Shown piece after piece: positions 48,001 through 60,000 of a DNA stretch of 64,000 bases. Numbering within the stretch: the first letter of the stretch is position 1; every line of letters begins with the position of its first letter. The notes under the pieces were generated by a model. The model saw nothing but the letters and a program-made list of their open reading frames with translations. It searched no databases and was not told the DNA's origin. Origin of the DNA: Setophaga petechia. Its lineage: Eukaryota; Chordata; Aves; Passeriformes; Parulidae. Where the stretch lies: NCBI GenBank assembly GCA_024362935.1, contig JANCRA010000025.1:13976936-14040935 (forward strand). Direction: 5' to 3'. Position numbers and translations under genes: made by a program.

Positions 48001-51000
48001 ATGGTGTTCCTACCTGATTTCAAGAGTAGTTATATCAAATGATAGGAATCTTCTTTTTTAAACAAAATGCAAATCTGTAAATTAATTATCTTAAATTACT
48101 TTTAATGTAGAATGAGTAGATTACTCTTCCCAGATTCATCTTTCATTAATCATTCGAATTCATCACTGTAATCATTCTCTGATGGCTTCAGTAGGCATCA
48201 AAAAAGAATGAAAGAATTAAATAACTACTTGAAAATGTAGTCTCAATTTGAGTGGTAAAATGTAGTCTTACATTTATAATAGAACAAGAAATCTTCTCCC
48301 TCCTCTTTTTTTTTCCAGAAAAACTTTTTCCTGACTAGATTTCCCTGCTTACTTCAGAATCTGTTCATCTAACCAAGGGTGTGGGCCCTTGTACAGCAGT
48401 TTAATAAACATTGCATGACAAGTTACTGCCCATGGCTCCAGCAATTATCATTGCTTTATGTGTGTGCTCTTTCAATTTGTCATCTTGTGATTCACAGCAT
48501 TTTGGTTTAAACAACCATGAAATCTGATTATCAAGAAGGTGGCTTAAGCTAGCACATTTCACTTTTCAGCTGGTGAAAGCTAAAGCCAAGCATAAAAGCA
48601 GGCATTGTGGCTCAGCTGGCAAGGGAGGAGGTGCATGGGGCTTCTCAGGTCAATGTGCTTTGGGTCCCCACCTCCTGAGGATGGATGAATCCCCCTGGCT
48701 GGATGAGTGGGCTGCATTTGGGGCTTTCTGATCCAGCCTCCATTGCTGCTGCATTCCTGCAGGCCCTGGGGCTCAGGATTTCAGTCCCCATCAGTTGTGG
48801 TGGAGAGCATCACCCAGAACATCTCTGTCATCAGCTCTGCTTGCCTGTAACGTTTGCTGCTGCAAAACACACAGTCCATGTGAAAATGCCATAAAAGCAA
48901 ACCAGAGGGGAAGTTTTGTACCCCAGCACAGCATCTGTTTGTATTGTTTTTCTGGTAGCTTGGAGCTCCAGGAATGCCCAGCAGTTCCTTCAATAATCTT
49001 TGTTTTGAGGAGATGAAGTACATTTGTGTTGGTTTCATTTCCTTTTAATTTCCTTTATCATCTTAATCAGAATTGTGTTTTGTAACAGAAGAAATCTGGA
49101 TACCTTTCCTGCCATCTCAGCTCAGTTTAATTTTTACTCTGAAGAAGCTGTTACAAAAAAAATGTTCATGTTGAATTCTGGAAAGGACAAGGGTCTTCAT
49201 CTTCTATTTGAAATAAGACTCTCATTAAAAAAAATTCCAAACTACCTCAGACAGGGCAAATTGAATTTCTATAATAAAATGAACATAATAAATTTTTTTT
49301 AAATACTGCACTGCTTAGTTTTTATGCTTTTTGCTTAAAACTCATTAAATACATATATCCAGAATGCATAATCCACTGTTGTGCATCATGTGGAAGGATA
49401 ACAGATACTGGTATTGAGAGCCAGTTGAACTGGTGAGTAGGGTAGCAGTTATCTCAATGTCCCGTTCTTACTGATTAAGGAGGACAAAGAATAGTGCAAC
49501 CAAAATATAAGAAATAATCATGTGAAGAATTGGGTTAATTTTAAGTTGAAATAGTCAAAAGGTACACAGAACTGCAATAATTTTGGATATAGTTTCCTCA
49601 AAAAAATACAGCTTCCTCTGAACTTTCTTTGTCTCTTTTTTGTGTACATTTAAATTTGTAATATTGTACAATGGGATTGCAATAATGTAGTGGACACAAG
49701 AGTTTCATTTATACAATCAGCTATCTTCTGATAGCAAAGTGGGTTTTATAATGATTCCCTAGATATTTTCTCCTGCCAGCTTTTTCCTCTGTGTGTTTTT
49801 CTTCAGTCAAAATATAAATAGCCCCTAGCATTCCTTCCCAGGCATGCTGGTGGAGGGACTTGCAGTTGCTTTGAATTGCAGAGGCTGTATTTTTACTTTG
49901 TTCTAGTTAAATCTCACCACTGTTCACACAGCTCCTCTGCTGTACACAAAGGTGGTGTTAACTTCCATGGAAGTACTGTGAGATGATTTGTTTTGTGAAT
50001 TTAGGGCCAGTCTCTCCTGTTCTGCTGGTCTCAGAGGCAGAAGTGTCAGAATTTCAGCAGGAAATTTTTAATATTTCCTGCTGAATATATGGTCTGTGTG
50101 GGACTGGATGTTGGAGTTTGAGTTTGGTCCCTCACTCTGAGCCCTGAAGAGGCTTGCTGAATTTGGGGTGACAGGGTAGATTTGGCATCAAGCTGGCAAA
50201 GGAAGAAGGCAACAATCATATTCATGCCAGCATTTTAGCTCCCTTCATTTCCCAAGCAGCCCTTCCTTGCTTTTGTTTCTTTTGCCTTCAGCCTCATTAA
50301 ATGTGAAATATTTTGAGATCTCAGTGTTCATGCTGCTGTAGAGTTATGTGGGTGTGCCCAAAGCCTCTGAAAGATCCCTAGCTTTGAGCTTGAGTTTTTT
50401 TGATTCCTCTTGACACCTTGATCTTGGCCTGTTCCTTCCTTACATCTGTGCACTGTGATCTTGCACCTCTTCTGCCTCTGAGCTGAGGTTAATTGTAAGA
50501 ACCTCAAAAACCCCAACACTTTTAAAATTCAAACACTCCTAAACTTCTGGCACCATGACACATCCCTAGTGAAGTGTTAACAGTTATCAGTGTTAACTGT
50601 TCAGCACAGATCAACATTACTGTAACCTTGTTGTAGGAAGTCAGCTGAGACTCCATGTTCTTAATGCAGGAAAAACCAATTCTTTATTCACACAACTCAT
50701 TTTATACAGTTTTTAGAGGCCTTCTGTGCAACTTTAATTGGTTAACAGCTTTCTTGCCATTGGTCAGTATGAGATATTTTACTTCTCTATCAAATCTCTC
50801 TATTCTTGAATTGTTTACATATTTTCTTCTCTGATTCTCATGGGACAGATTTAATGTTTATGCATTTGTGCTAGTTGTTTTTCTCCCCAAGAATTGGTTG
50901 TTGTGTTAACAAACTACTCATACCAACATTGTTTTTGCATGGGAACTTGCAAAATACTTATCTGCACTTAGAAGAAGTGACAGGTCAGCTGTTAATTTAG

Positions 51001-54000
51001 CAGAGCAGGCCTGATCTTATGAGGCCTGCTCTGCTAAATTATTTTATAATATATTCAAAATATAATAAATAAATAAATATATTCTAAATTCTTTTATAAA
51101 TTTCTTTTATAAATTTCTTTTATAATTTCTCTACTTGTCTGCGACATAACCTGCTGTGCTAAATTATTTTATAATATATTCTAAGTGCAATAAATAATAA
51201 ATATATTCTAAATTCTTTTATACATTTCTTTTACAATTTGTCTGTCTGTGACATAACCTGTCTGCCACCCTCTTGTACTCCTTTGTTAATCAGCTGGAAC
51301 ATCTTAAATTTATCAGATTATGGGCATTTTTAGGCCCTATCTGGTTTTAGTAGTCAATCTCAGTGTGATGCCACCATGAATTTAATACAAATCTCAATTT
51401 CAGCTTACTTGCCTATTCTTCTTCCTCTAGCTTTGCACACTAAGGTGTGAATTTTGGTAATAGCAGTGCAGGATATTTACAGAAAGGAGAACCAGGGGGA
51501 AGAGACTGGAGAGTGAAGGAGGCATTAGGAGTTGAGTATGAGCAGTAGCAGAGCCTTCATGTCCCTTGTGCAGCTGGGAAACAGCATTCCAGTCTGCACA
51601 GTGAATAGATGTGCAGTGCAGTTGCCTCAATTAAAATGCAGTAAAACAAATATTTTTCTCTTGTGTCATAATAAAGCTTTTTCAGATGCTAATGACTGCA
51701 GTTCATGCCAGCTTCCCGACCTTGGCGAGGTGCTGCATATGAACGAGGCCCAGAGGGCCACTTGCATGCTCTGTGAGAATAAATTTAGAGTTTAAAAGTT
51801 CAACTACACGTTGTTTAGGTAAACAAAAACATAATGGCAGAAGGAAGTGTCTAGAACTGTATAATGTGAAGGAGGTGGATTCACAGTCTTGCATCTTCCA
51901 GAGCAATTTAGGTTAAGGCTGAGCATTCAGTTTAAAGTTTTCCAAAGAGGAATGGGAGTAGGAAATGAGGGAGGAAGATCTCTCTGTGTTAAATTTGGTA
52001 TCAGAGGGAGAGTTTGACATGGAAAGGGCTTTGTGCTTGTCATTTTAAACGTTTGTAATGCTGTGCTGCTGGGTGGAGGTGTTTGTTTCTGTCCTGCCTC
52101 AAAGCTAAGTGTGAACCTCTACAGAGACTGTCTAGTGCAGTGTCCCTGTTCAGGAATGTGTATGAGTTTGCTGTTTGCATGTGGATGCATATCTCTTTAA
52201 GCTATTTATGATGTTGTGTCTTTCCACCTCTGGGGTAGCAAGTTCTGGACCTGTTCTGCTTCTCTACGTGAACCCTGTGCTGGGAAAAAAATGGAGCTTC
52301 AGAAAACACTGCAGTGGTGTTCTGTGAAATTCTCTTAGATTAATTCTTATATTAATTCTAAATGTAATTAAAATAGCTTGTGGGTTTTTGCTTAGCAGAA
52401 ATTAAGTGCTTCCTATTTAGTGCATTTTCTTGTGTGTTTGCTTTGTGTCTTCTCAGAAATGAAGTACATTTGGACTCTAAGACTCAGACCTTTTCTGTGG
52501 ACACATGAATTCTGTTCTAGCTGCAAAGTAGTATTGATAATGCTTTCTGTATTTATTTATTCACACCTTTTTTTTTTTTTTTAAGGTCTTGGTGCCCCTG
52601 GTTCTGTTACAACAATTTCTGATGGAGCTGACCAGACGGGGCCAGGAACCACTGAGTGCCCTTGTGAACTTTGGGGTGACATATCTAGAAGATTATTCTG
52701 CAGATTATATCATTGAACAAGGAGGATGGGTAAGAAGACCTCATTTCTAAGTATGATCCTAGTAGGAGTGAAAGCTAAGAGGGGTTGCTAGAAGTAAGCA
52801 GATGCAAAGAGGAACGACTCAGAAAAAAAAATTTTAAAAATGCTCAAGAGGTCAGGACTAGAAAGGGATCTTGGGCAGCCATCTCTTTCTTTTCTCTGCC
52901 CCAAACCATTCATTTCTGATGTTGATATTAAAGACCTGAGTGATTGGACTCCACAATTTCCCCAGGCAGTCTGTTCCAGTTTTTGCACGGTTGGTTGGAT
53001 TGCTGTTGGAATTGAAGAGGTCCTTAGGTGTCAGATAACAATTAATTTTCATACAGTGTGTGTTAAGGTGCTAATTTGTTGCAGTGTGGTGAGCTTTGTG
53101 CTGCCCTGTTAATATACAGGGAGCACTGCATTTGGAAGCAGAGACCTGTAACAAGAGGTTATATGCCCAAAAAGCTCCTCTTTTTAATGGTGTCTTCATC
53201 CTCTGGTGACTGCTGGAAAAGGTATTTGGGTTTTTTCCTCCTCTTAAATTTCAGAGTTTCTTAGCAGATAGGTAATTGGTGAGCACTTCATACAGAAATG
53301 TCAATAGGTACTAATTAATTTTTGTAAGTGATAAGATAGCTAATGCATATTAGAGTTTATAACTGTAGAGGAACATGCACAGAAGAAGCAATCAGGATTT
53401 CTTTGTGCTGCATTTTTCCTTGTAGAAATCATTAATTCATGGTAAGCAGTGTTCCTGAGTCATGGCATGCTGAGAAAGTTTCATTTAGAAATGTTTCAGA
53501 AAGGCAGCTCACAGCTGATGAGCTGGGTCTTGAGGGCTGAGCCTAAGATTACTGGGTTTGGGAAGAATGCCAGATTTGAATTAATCTGGGATTTGTGAAA
53601 TGGCTCCAGCAGGCTGATTTATTCTAAAAAGAAAAGCTGTTCAGGAAACCCCAGTGATAAAAAACTACTAGCAGGAAAAATCTCTTTCAGAAGCTTCTCG
53701 TATTTCAAGAGTTTACCTGAGGGGTTTTTTGGAAGAGTAGCTTGTTCCAGAATTTCTGCACATCTGCACCTTCTTTACCTGTTCCCTTCTTGGCAGTTGT
53801 GGAGAGCAGTTCTCAAGGCCCATGGGAGGGATTGTTTGTCTTTAATGGACAGAAGCACTAAGAGCACACAGCCAAATAACCTTGGGTCTTTTGATAAATG
53901 CACTTATATCTCAAAAGTATTTTCATCCCAGGGCAGGCCCTTACTTGCAGCTTTTAGACAGATCAATGTTAGTACTTCTGTGCTTTTCTGCCTTGTTTTT

Positions 54001-57000
54001 GACCTCCAAGAGGGCTGTGCTGTGTTCTCCAGCCCCTTTTTGTGGCCTGCTGTAAACACACTTCACAGAGCTCAAAGCTGCTGAAAACAAGCAGCTTTCC
54101 AGCACGGCTGTGCTTGGTGTCTGGCTGGCTGTGCAGGGATGGACAGCTCAGGGTGGGGGTGTCCAGTGAGCTCCCAGCCTGTCTGTGCACATCCAGCCAG
54201 GCAGAAAATCAGACTGACACAGGCAGGGCAGCAAACAAGGCAGAGCTATTTTTGAAACAGCACAAGAGGCGAGGAAAGAGACTAGGTGATGAAAATCCTT
54301 TCCAGATGAATTAATGTAGCTGCACTAATCTTTGAGAGTTGCTCTGGGCATGGGCTTGGGGACCCACTGGGCATGTGGCTTTTTGTGGAGGAAGGGCAAT
54401 ATGTGGTTATATTTTAGTTTTTCCTCCCTGTAAGAAGAAGGTTCATTTTCACCCTGTGGTGTGTTTCTGGGTTTGTTGGCAGTCTATGGGATGGCAGTGC
54501 TGGGAGCAGGGCATGGGGCCAGGATGGGAGGAGCTGTGTTCTGAGAAGGGCCAGGGAGAGCCTGGCAGGCTGGTAGCCACAGGGAAGTGCTGGAGTGTTT
54601 GCATTTTTTGAGATAAGCATCTGCCACGGGGGCTCTGTGTGCTGGATCAAGTTGACAGTAATTTGCTTGAGCCATAAGGGCAATGTGTAAACCTGGGAGT
54701 CTCCAGTGACTCATGTTGCTGTGACAGTAAGAGGTTCAATTTTTGTGTTATTTTGGAGCTGTATGAAGTTAGGTCTTTCCTGCAGCAGCTAAGAGCTTGC
54801 TTAAAAGTGAGATGCAAAAATAGCCTGTCTGGTTTTCTGTGGATCTGGAGCAGAGGAGAGCTTCACAGGAGTCAGCTTTTCAGGGGCAGACGTGAAAAGC
54901 TCTGTAGTGTCTCTGGTGCTGTCTCATCCCTTGGCACCATCTGGAACTTCCTCAGTTTTTGGATTGAAGTCAGCCTTTGCTAGGAGGGGAGTAGCCAGTC
55001 AAAGGTGAGGGGTCAGCTGAGCCCTTCCTGTGCCTCACTGCAGATCTGTGCAGTCAGAATTCCACAGAGCTGTGTCATCCATTTGCTGCATCATTCTCTG
55101 CAGCCACAGTGCAGCTGGAAGAGCTCCCAGGGTTCTGCATGTGTGCAAGGCTTGAGGCTCTCCTGTGAGCTCAGGAGGCTTCTGGGTCCAGGAAAGCATC
55201 TGACTGAGGATGGTACACAGCTAACCAGAAGCAAAATTTGAAGCTCAAGGGAATAAAGGTTTACAAATTGAGTAGCTATGCAGCAGGTTTCAAGAAATTG
55301 GCTTATGGGAAATGACAAATTTGATATCCTGGAGGATGAGAAGTTGCTTTTTTATTTTCCATGCCAGTCCCACAGAGATATGGTGCTGAGATGGTGTGTT
55401 GAAACAATGAGTGTTCCCCTCCCATTCTCCCTTCAGGCACTAAAATTGTAATTTAGCTAACTGTTGATGACAGTGTGGGACTGGAATGTACTGGTGGACT
55501 GGTGAGGGAATGGCTGGCATGGTTTTATGTTCCCTCTTTCACTAATTGCTCTGATGGGTTTGGCTGCAGCTCTTTCATTTACCTGTTTGACTCTTAAGTG
55601 TTAGCATGACCTCTCTTTGGAGCAAAAGTCATGCTGGGCATTCCAGGTTCTCTAAACAGACCCATGGGGGACACACATTTCTTCCTCCTGACTAGTGGGT
55701 CTGCTGGTCCTACTCAGACCTTCTTCCTTTGTCTTGAGCCATTGCAAAACAACACCCAGCTGGATTTACAAGGAGCTTTGTTCTTTCCTTCCCTTTCCCA
55801 AAAGCAGTCAGGGCTCTACAGACACACAGTGTAGAGCAAGCTCTCCCCTCCCCTTTCCTCTTTTCCCCTCCCCTTTCCTCTTTTCCCCTCCCCTTTTCTC
55901 TTCTCCCCTCCCCTTTCCTCCTCTCCCCTCCCTTCTCTCCTCCTACCTCCCCTGCCTTTTTGCTCTCTCTGACTCCTCCAGGGCTGAATGCTGCTGCATC
56001 AGAAGCAATTCTTGGTCTCCTGGAAAAGTGCACAGTAAGACCAGTCTGTTGGTAAGGAATTTTTCCCCTCTTCCTTTCCCACCCCTTTCCAAATAATTTA
56101 TTTCTTCTCAAGTTCTGCAGATCCTGTTTTCCATGGTTAGATTGCATCTTTTTAGAAATATCTGGGAATGTCTATAAGGAGGAAAGAGTGTAAGTTTTCT
56201 TAGAAACTAGCTGCCTTTTTTTTTTTCTCTCTGGTTCCCCTTCCTGTTACCAGCCCCTCTGCTTTCCCCTTGTTTGAACCTCTTTATCAGAGTGCAGTTA
56301 ATAAAACCTTTTCTTGGTACAAACCTGGGAGTTTTACATTGTGACCCGTGGCAGAAATTGTCTCTACCTTCCCAAGGGTCTTGTCTCATGGAGTTCAGAC
56401 CTGGATTTGCATTTAACTAGTTAATTGCCCATGTTGAAGGGGTAAAAGTAAATTTGCTTAAAATTTCCATAGTGTTTATAGTTTCCTATCTCAGCCTCAG
56501 AGGAGCTGTTCTCTCTGTGTCTCCAGTGTTTTGTCTTGGGCTTTGCAGCTGGTTTAGTTGTTTTCTTTGCTGCTGGTGATTGAATAATGCACATATTACA
56601 GAGTGTTGACAGTCAGGAGGAGAAAGAGAGTAAAGAGGCAATTGTTATCCTCGGGAGGTGGGGTACTCAGTTTGTGCTTCCCAAGATGAAAATCTCCTGC
56701 AGCAGTCCAGGTGTCTGCCCTGGGAATGACAATGCAGAAATAGAGAGACGTGCTCTGCTGGAGGAGGAGAAGTAAGTTTAATGTGGCAGAGATGCAAGAA
56801 AAGGCAGTCTAGTTAGAGGTGTCCTAGGAAGGAGTTTTCCTTTCAAAATAATTCTGCTTTATCCTTGTGTCATGGAATACTGCAGCAAATTGTCCCCTTT
56901 CATTTATATGTAACTTCTTTGGTACAGTAATAGATATTTAAAATTTTTAGGCACTGTGGCTGAAGAAGAACATTAAATAGTAAAGGAGCAACTACATCTC

Positions 57001-60000
57001 CTTTCTCTTTTCCCTTCCAACAACTTCAAATCTGAAGAAGTGGTCTATAAATAACTGAATTTACCTCATTTTAAACCCATAAGACTGAAACCCAAAGGGT
57101 TTTGCTTTGATGCTGGCTTCCTGCAGGTTGTAGAGGTTATGTTGGAAGGCAGGGATGGAAGAGGATCATTTCTGCATTCCTTGAAGGGAATGAGAGCAGT
57201 GGCTGCACTATCAGAGTGCTTTGATGTGGTTCACTCGACCTTCTTTTCCTTTTTTTTTTCCTTAATAAAAAGTGCAATCCTATTTGTAAGAACTCTGCTC
57301 TCTTTTTCTTGGCTCCACCTATCTTGACAGTTTCAGAGGGATGAGCAGAGAGGCACAGTAAGTGCCTGAGGGCTTTTTGGGACTTCGTTATATTTTAAAA
57401 TGTTTTGTTCTGGATTTGAGTGTTGTCAGAAGCTCCTTTATAATCCATTTCTCTGAAGGATTAGCTGGGTGATACTGACAAGGTAGACGGGAGACTTGTT
57501 CATCTTCTGATGACCGACAAATCTCAGATTTATTGATTAACAGAAACACTTTTATAATCACAGTAATAAGGCTCATACATATTGCAAAACTAGAGCTCAC
57601 TGTTGGTCAGCTATAAAGGTCAGTCACACCTTTCTCAAGATGTTTGTGGCTTCTTTTTTACCTCCTGTTATCACATAATTTACCAAACAACTTCTTGCTC
57701 AAAGAAACCATGTCCTTGAATTAGGCAGCTGTTGCTTTCTCAGATGTACTTTCTCACATTTCTTTTCCCATGGACTATGTCTCAGTAAAAAACTGTCCAC
57801 ATGATACTGTCAGATCTGACTTCCGCAAGGGTCTGAAAAGGTTTGGTATGACTGGGATGGGCATGGAAACAGGAGCACATGGAGCCACAGCCTGGGCACA
57901 CCCAGGTGGGAGTGAAGCCATTCCTGGGCACAGGCAACCCTGCCCCAGCACACAGCTGCTTCTCTGCCACAGCTACAGATCATGCAACAAGCACATTCCC
58001 AGCTTGTTGTAGTGGGAAGTTTGCTAATTTCCCCATGGGAGATTTCTTAGAATCCCTGGACATAGGCCAGTTCTTGGCTCTTGTTTTTCAGACTGGATTT
58101 TAGGCACAAATGCATTTGATGGGTTCCCAGTGCTCGTTGCTGTGACACTGTTGGTGTGGGGAGGGTGGCCACAGAAGCACAGAGTGTCCTGAGTTGGAAG
58201 GGACTCCCAAGGATCCCTGAGTGCAAGCCCTGAACTACACTATGTGCATGAGAACACTGTCCAAGCACCTCTGGAATTTCATTTCTCTCTGGGATAGGTT
58301 ATGTTACAAGATAGTCAGTGCCCTCACCTAAGAAACTTCCTAGCTGAGTTGAGTGTTTGAAATTTTTATCATAGCCAAGATTGCTCTCCTGGGACACTGT
58401 GTTCTGCAAGCATTTCCTCTTGAACCTCAGGATACTCCTTTTCTCAGGGATTTTATGTGACTGTTTAGTTTCATGTTGAGGGGCTGAAGCTCAGGGAACA
58501 TGGAGGTTTTTTTCTCTGGTGGCTCTTTCTGACCTGTACAGAATTTTTGACTGTGTTGGACAAAATCAGGATCTGGGGGGTAAATGTGGCTTGCTGGGCT
58601 GTATATTTTTCAGGTGGGGTTTTTTGTGTCTTCAGAAATGAGTTTTGTGTGAGTTGCCTGTCCATTTCCATCCTTGTTTCTACTTTAGGAACTGAACCAG
58701 AGAGACCAGTTGAGCTTTTAAGAACACTTAAAACCAAACCCTAGAAGAAGCTTCAACAGCAGTTAAGACACAGTGTTTTGCATTTTCCTGGTCTTTGGAG
58801 TTTACAGGGCAGGATATTCAAAGTGTGCTCTAAGATGCAGCAAATGCTGTGTTGGACACCTTAAGGGAATCTCTTCTGTTCTAATCTCATCTCTATTATA
58901 GATGCAATGTGTGTTACTACTCCTACTATTTTTGTAGAGAAAAGAGTTGCTTTTATCTTTGAGACATTCAGAATTTTGATTTGAGTATCTCTTGGCACCA
59001 GCAGCAGCTTTGCATAAATTATGCTAAAATGATTGTTTTGTGAAATAAGGACTTTTTTTCCTTATGTGTAGTTAAAGGTTTTCCTGTTTACCAAATATAT
59101 ACTATAGGTAATGAGACTGTTTGTTTGTATACACTTAATAATAGACATATTGGAAAACGATGGAAGATAATATAGAGTGAGTTTCTGTGTTTTGGGGGAG
59201 GTTTTGTTATGTTTGCTGTCCTTAAATCGTAATTGAAAGTTAACAGGAGTTTTTAAGTAACAGTTCTGTACTATATTATTGTAGGATCTTTCAGACTTTT
59301 TTTTTCATTATTTTGTTACCACCGTGCTGCTGTCCAGTGTGGCTCACCCTGTGGCATTCTGGCTGTAGCCTCTCCTGAGGGCAGGTGTGCCACATTTGTT
59401 AACAGTGCTTCCTGTCACTTGTAGAAGTGGAACTTGTGGATTGTGGAGCATTCCTGGGTCAAACCCCATAGGCTGAGCACAGTGATTGATTTCTGTAGCT
59501 GATCTTTTCCCCAGGACTGCCTCATGAGGTGTGGCCATTCTTGCTGTGTTCTAACCAAGCAGGGAAACGTGCAGTTCTCTGTCTCCTAAGGTGTGCCAAC
59601 TCTTCCCTCAAGTGGCAGTGGTTGGGATCAGGAGTGGCAGGAACTGCAGTGAGGGACTCCAGCATCTCTACCACACCTGATGTGGTTCTCTAAATGTGCT
59701 GGATAAGGAAAAGCACTCCCAGGTTTCTAACCACAAATATGGAAAGGAGCAACCCTGATGTTTCTGGTTTGAAGCAGCATACTGTCTATTTACAATAAAC
59801 AAAGCAGATAAAGAAATGCTTACATACATTCCTTACTTACTATTAAATCTAAAGTGTAGTGCTTACATAAGGCCTCCTCAGGTTATTAAAAATCCTCCCA
59901 CATGTTCCATCCTGTCCTGAAATAATCTCTGCCTGTTGGAGATTTGCTTCTGGGTCACATCTGTAGATGAATCAAGAGAATTGTCCTAAATGTCATTCAG

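Larger units (their letters stand above)
47527..52585 (+). other. BCL2L13 intron 5
   Basis: The 5.1-kb intron carries the solo LTR at 50629-51146 and the duplicated LTR end up to 51259. The rest is unremarkable. Confidence 0.75.
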
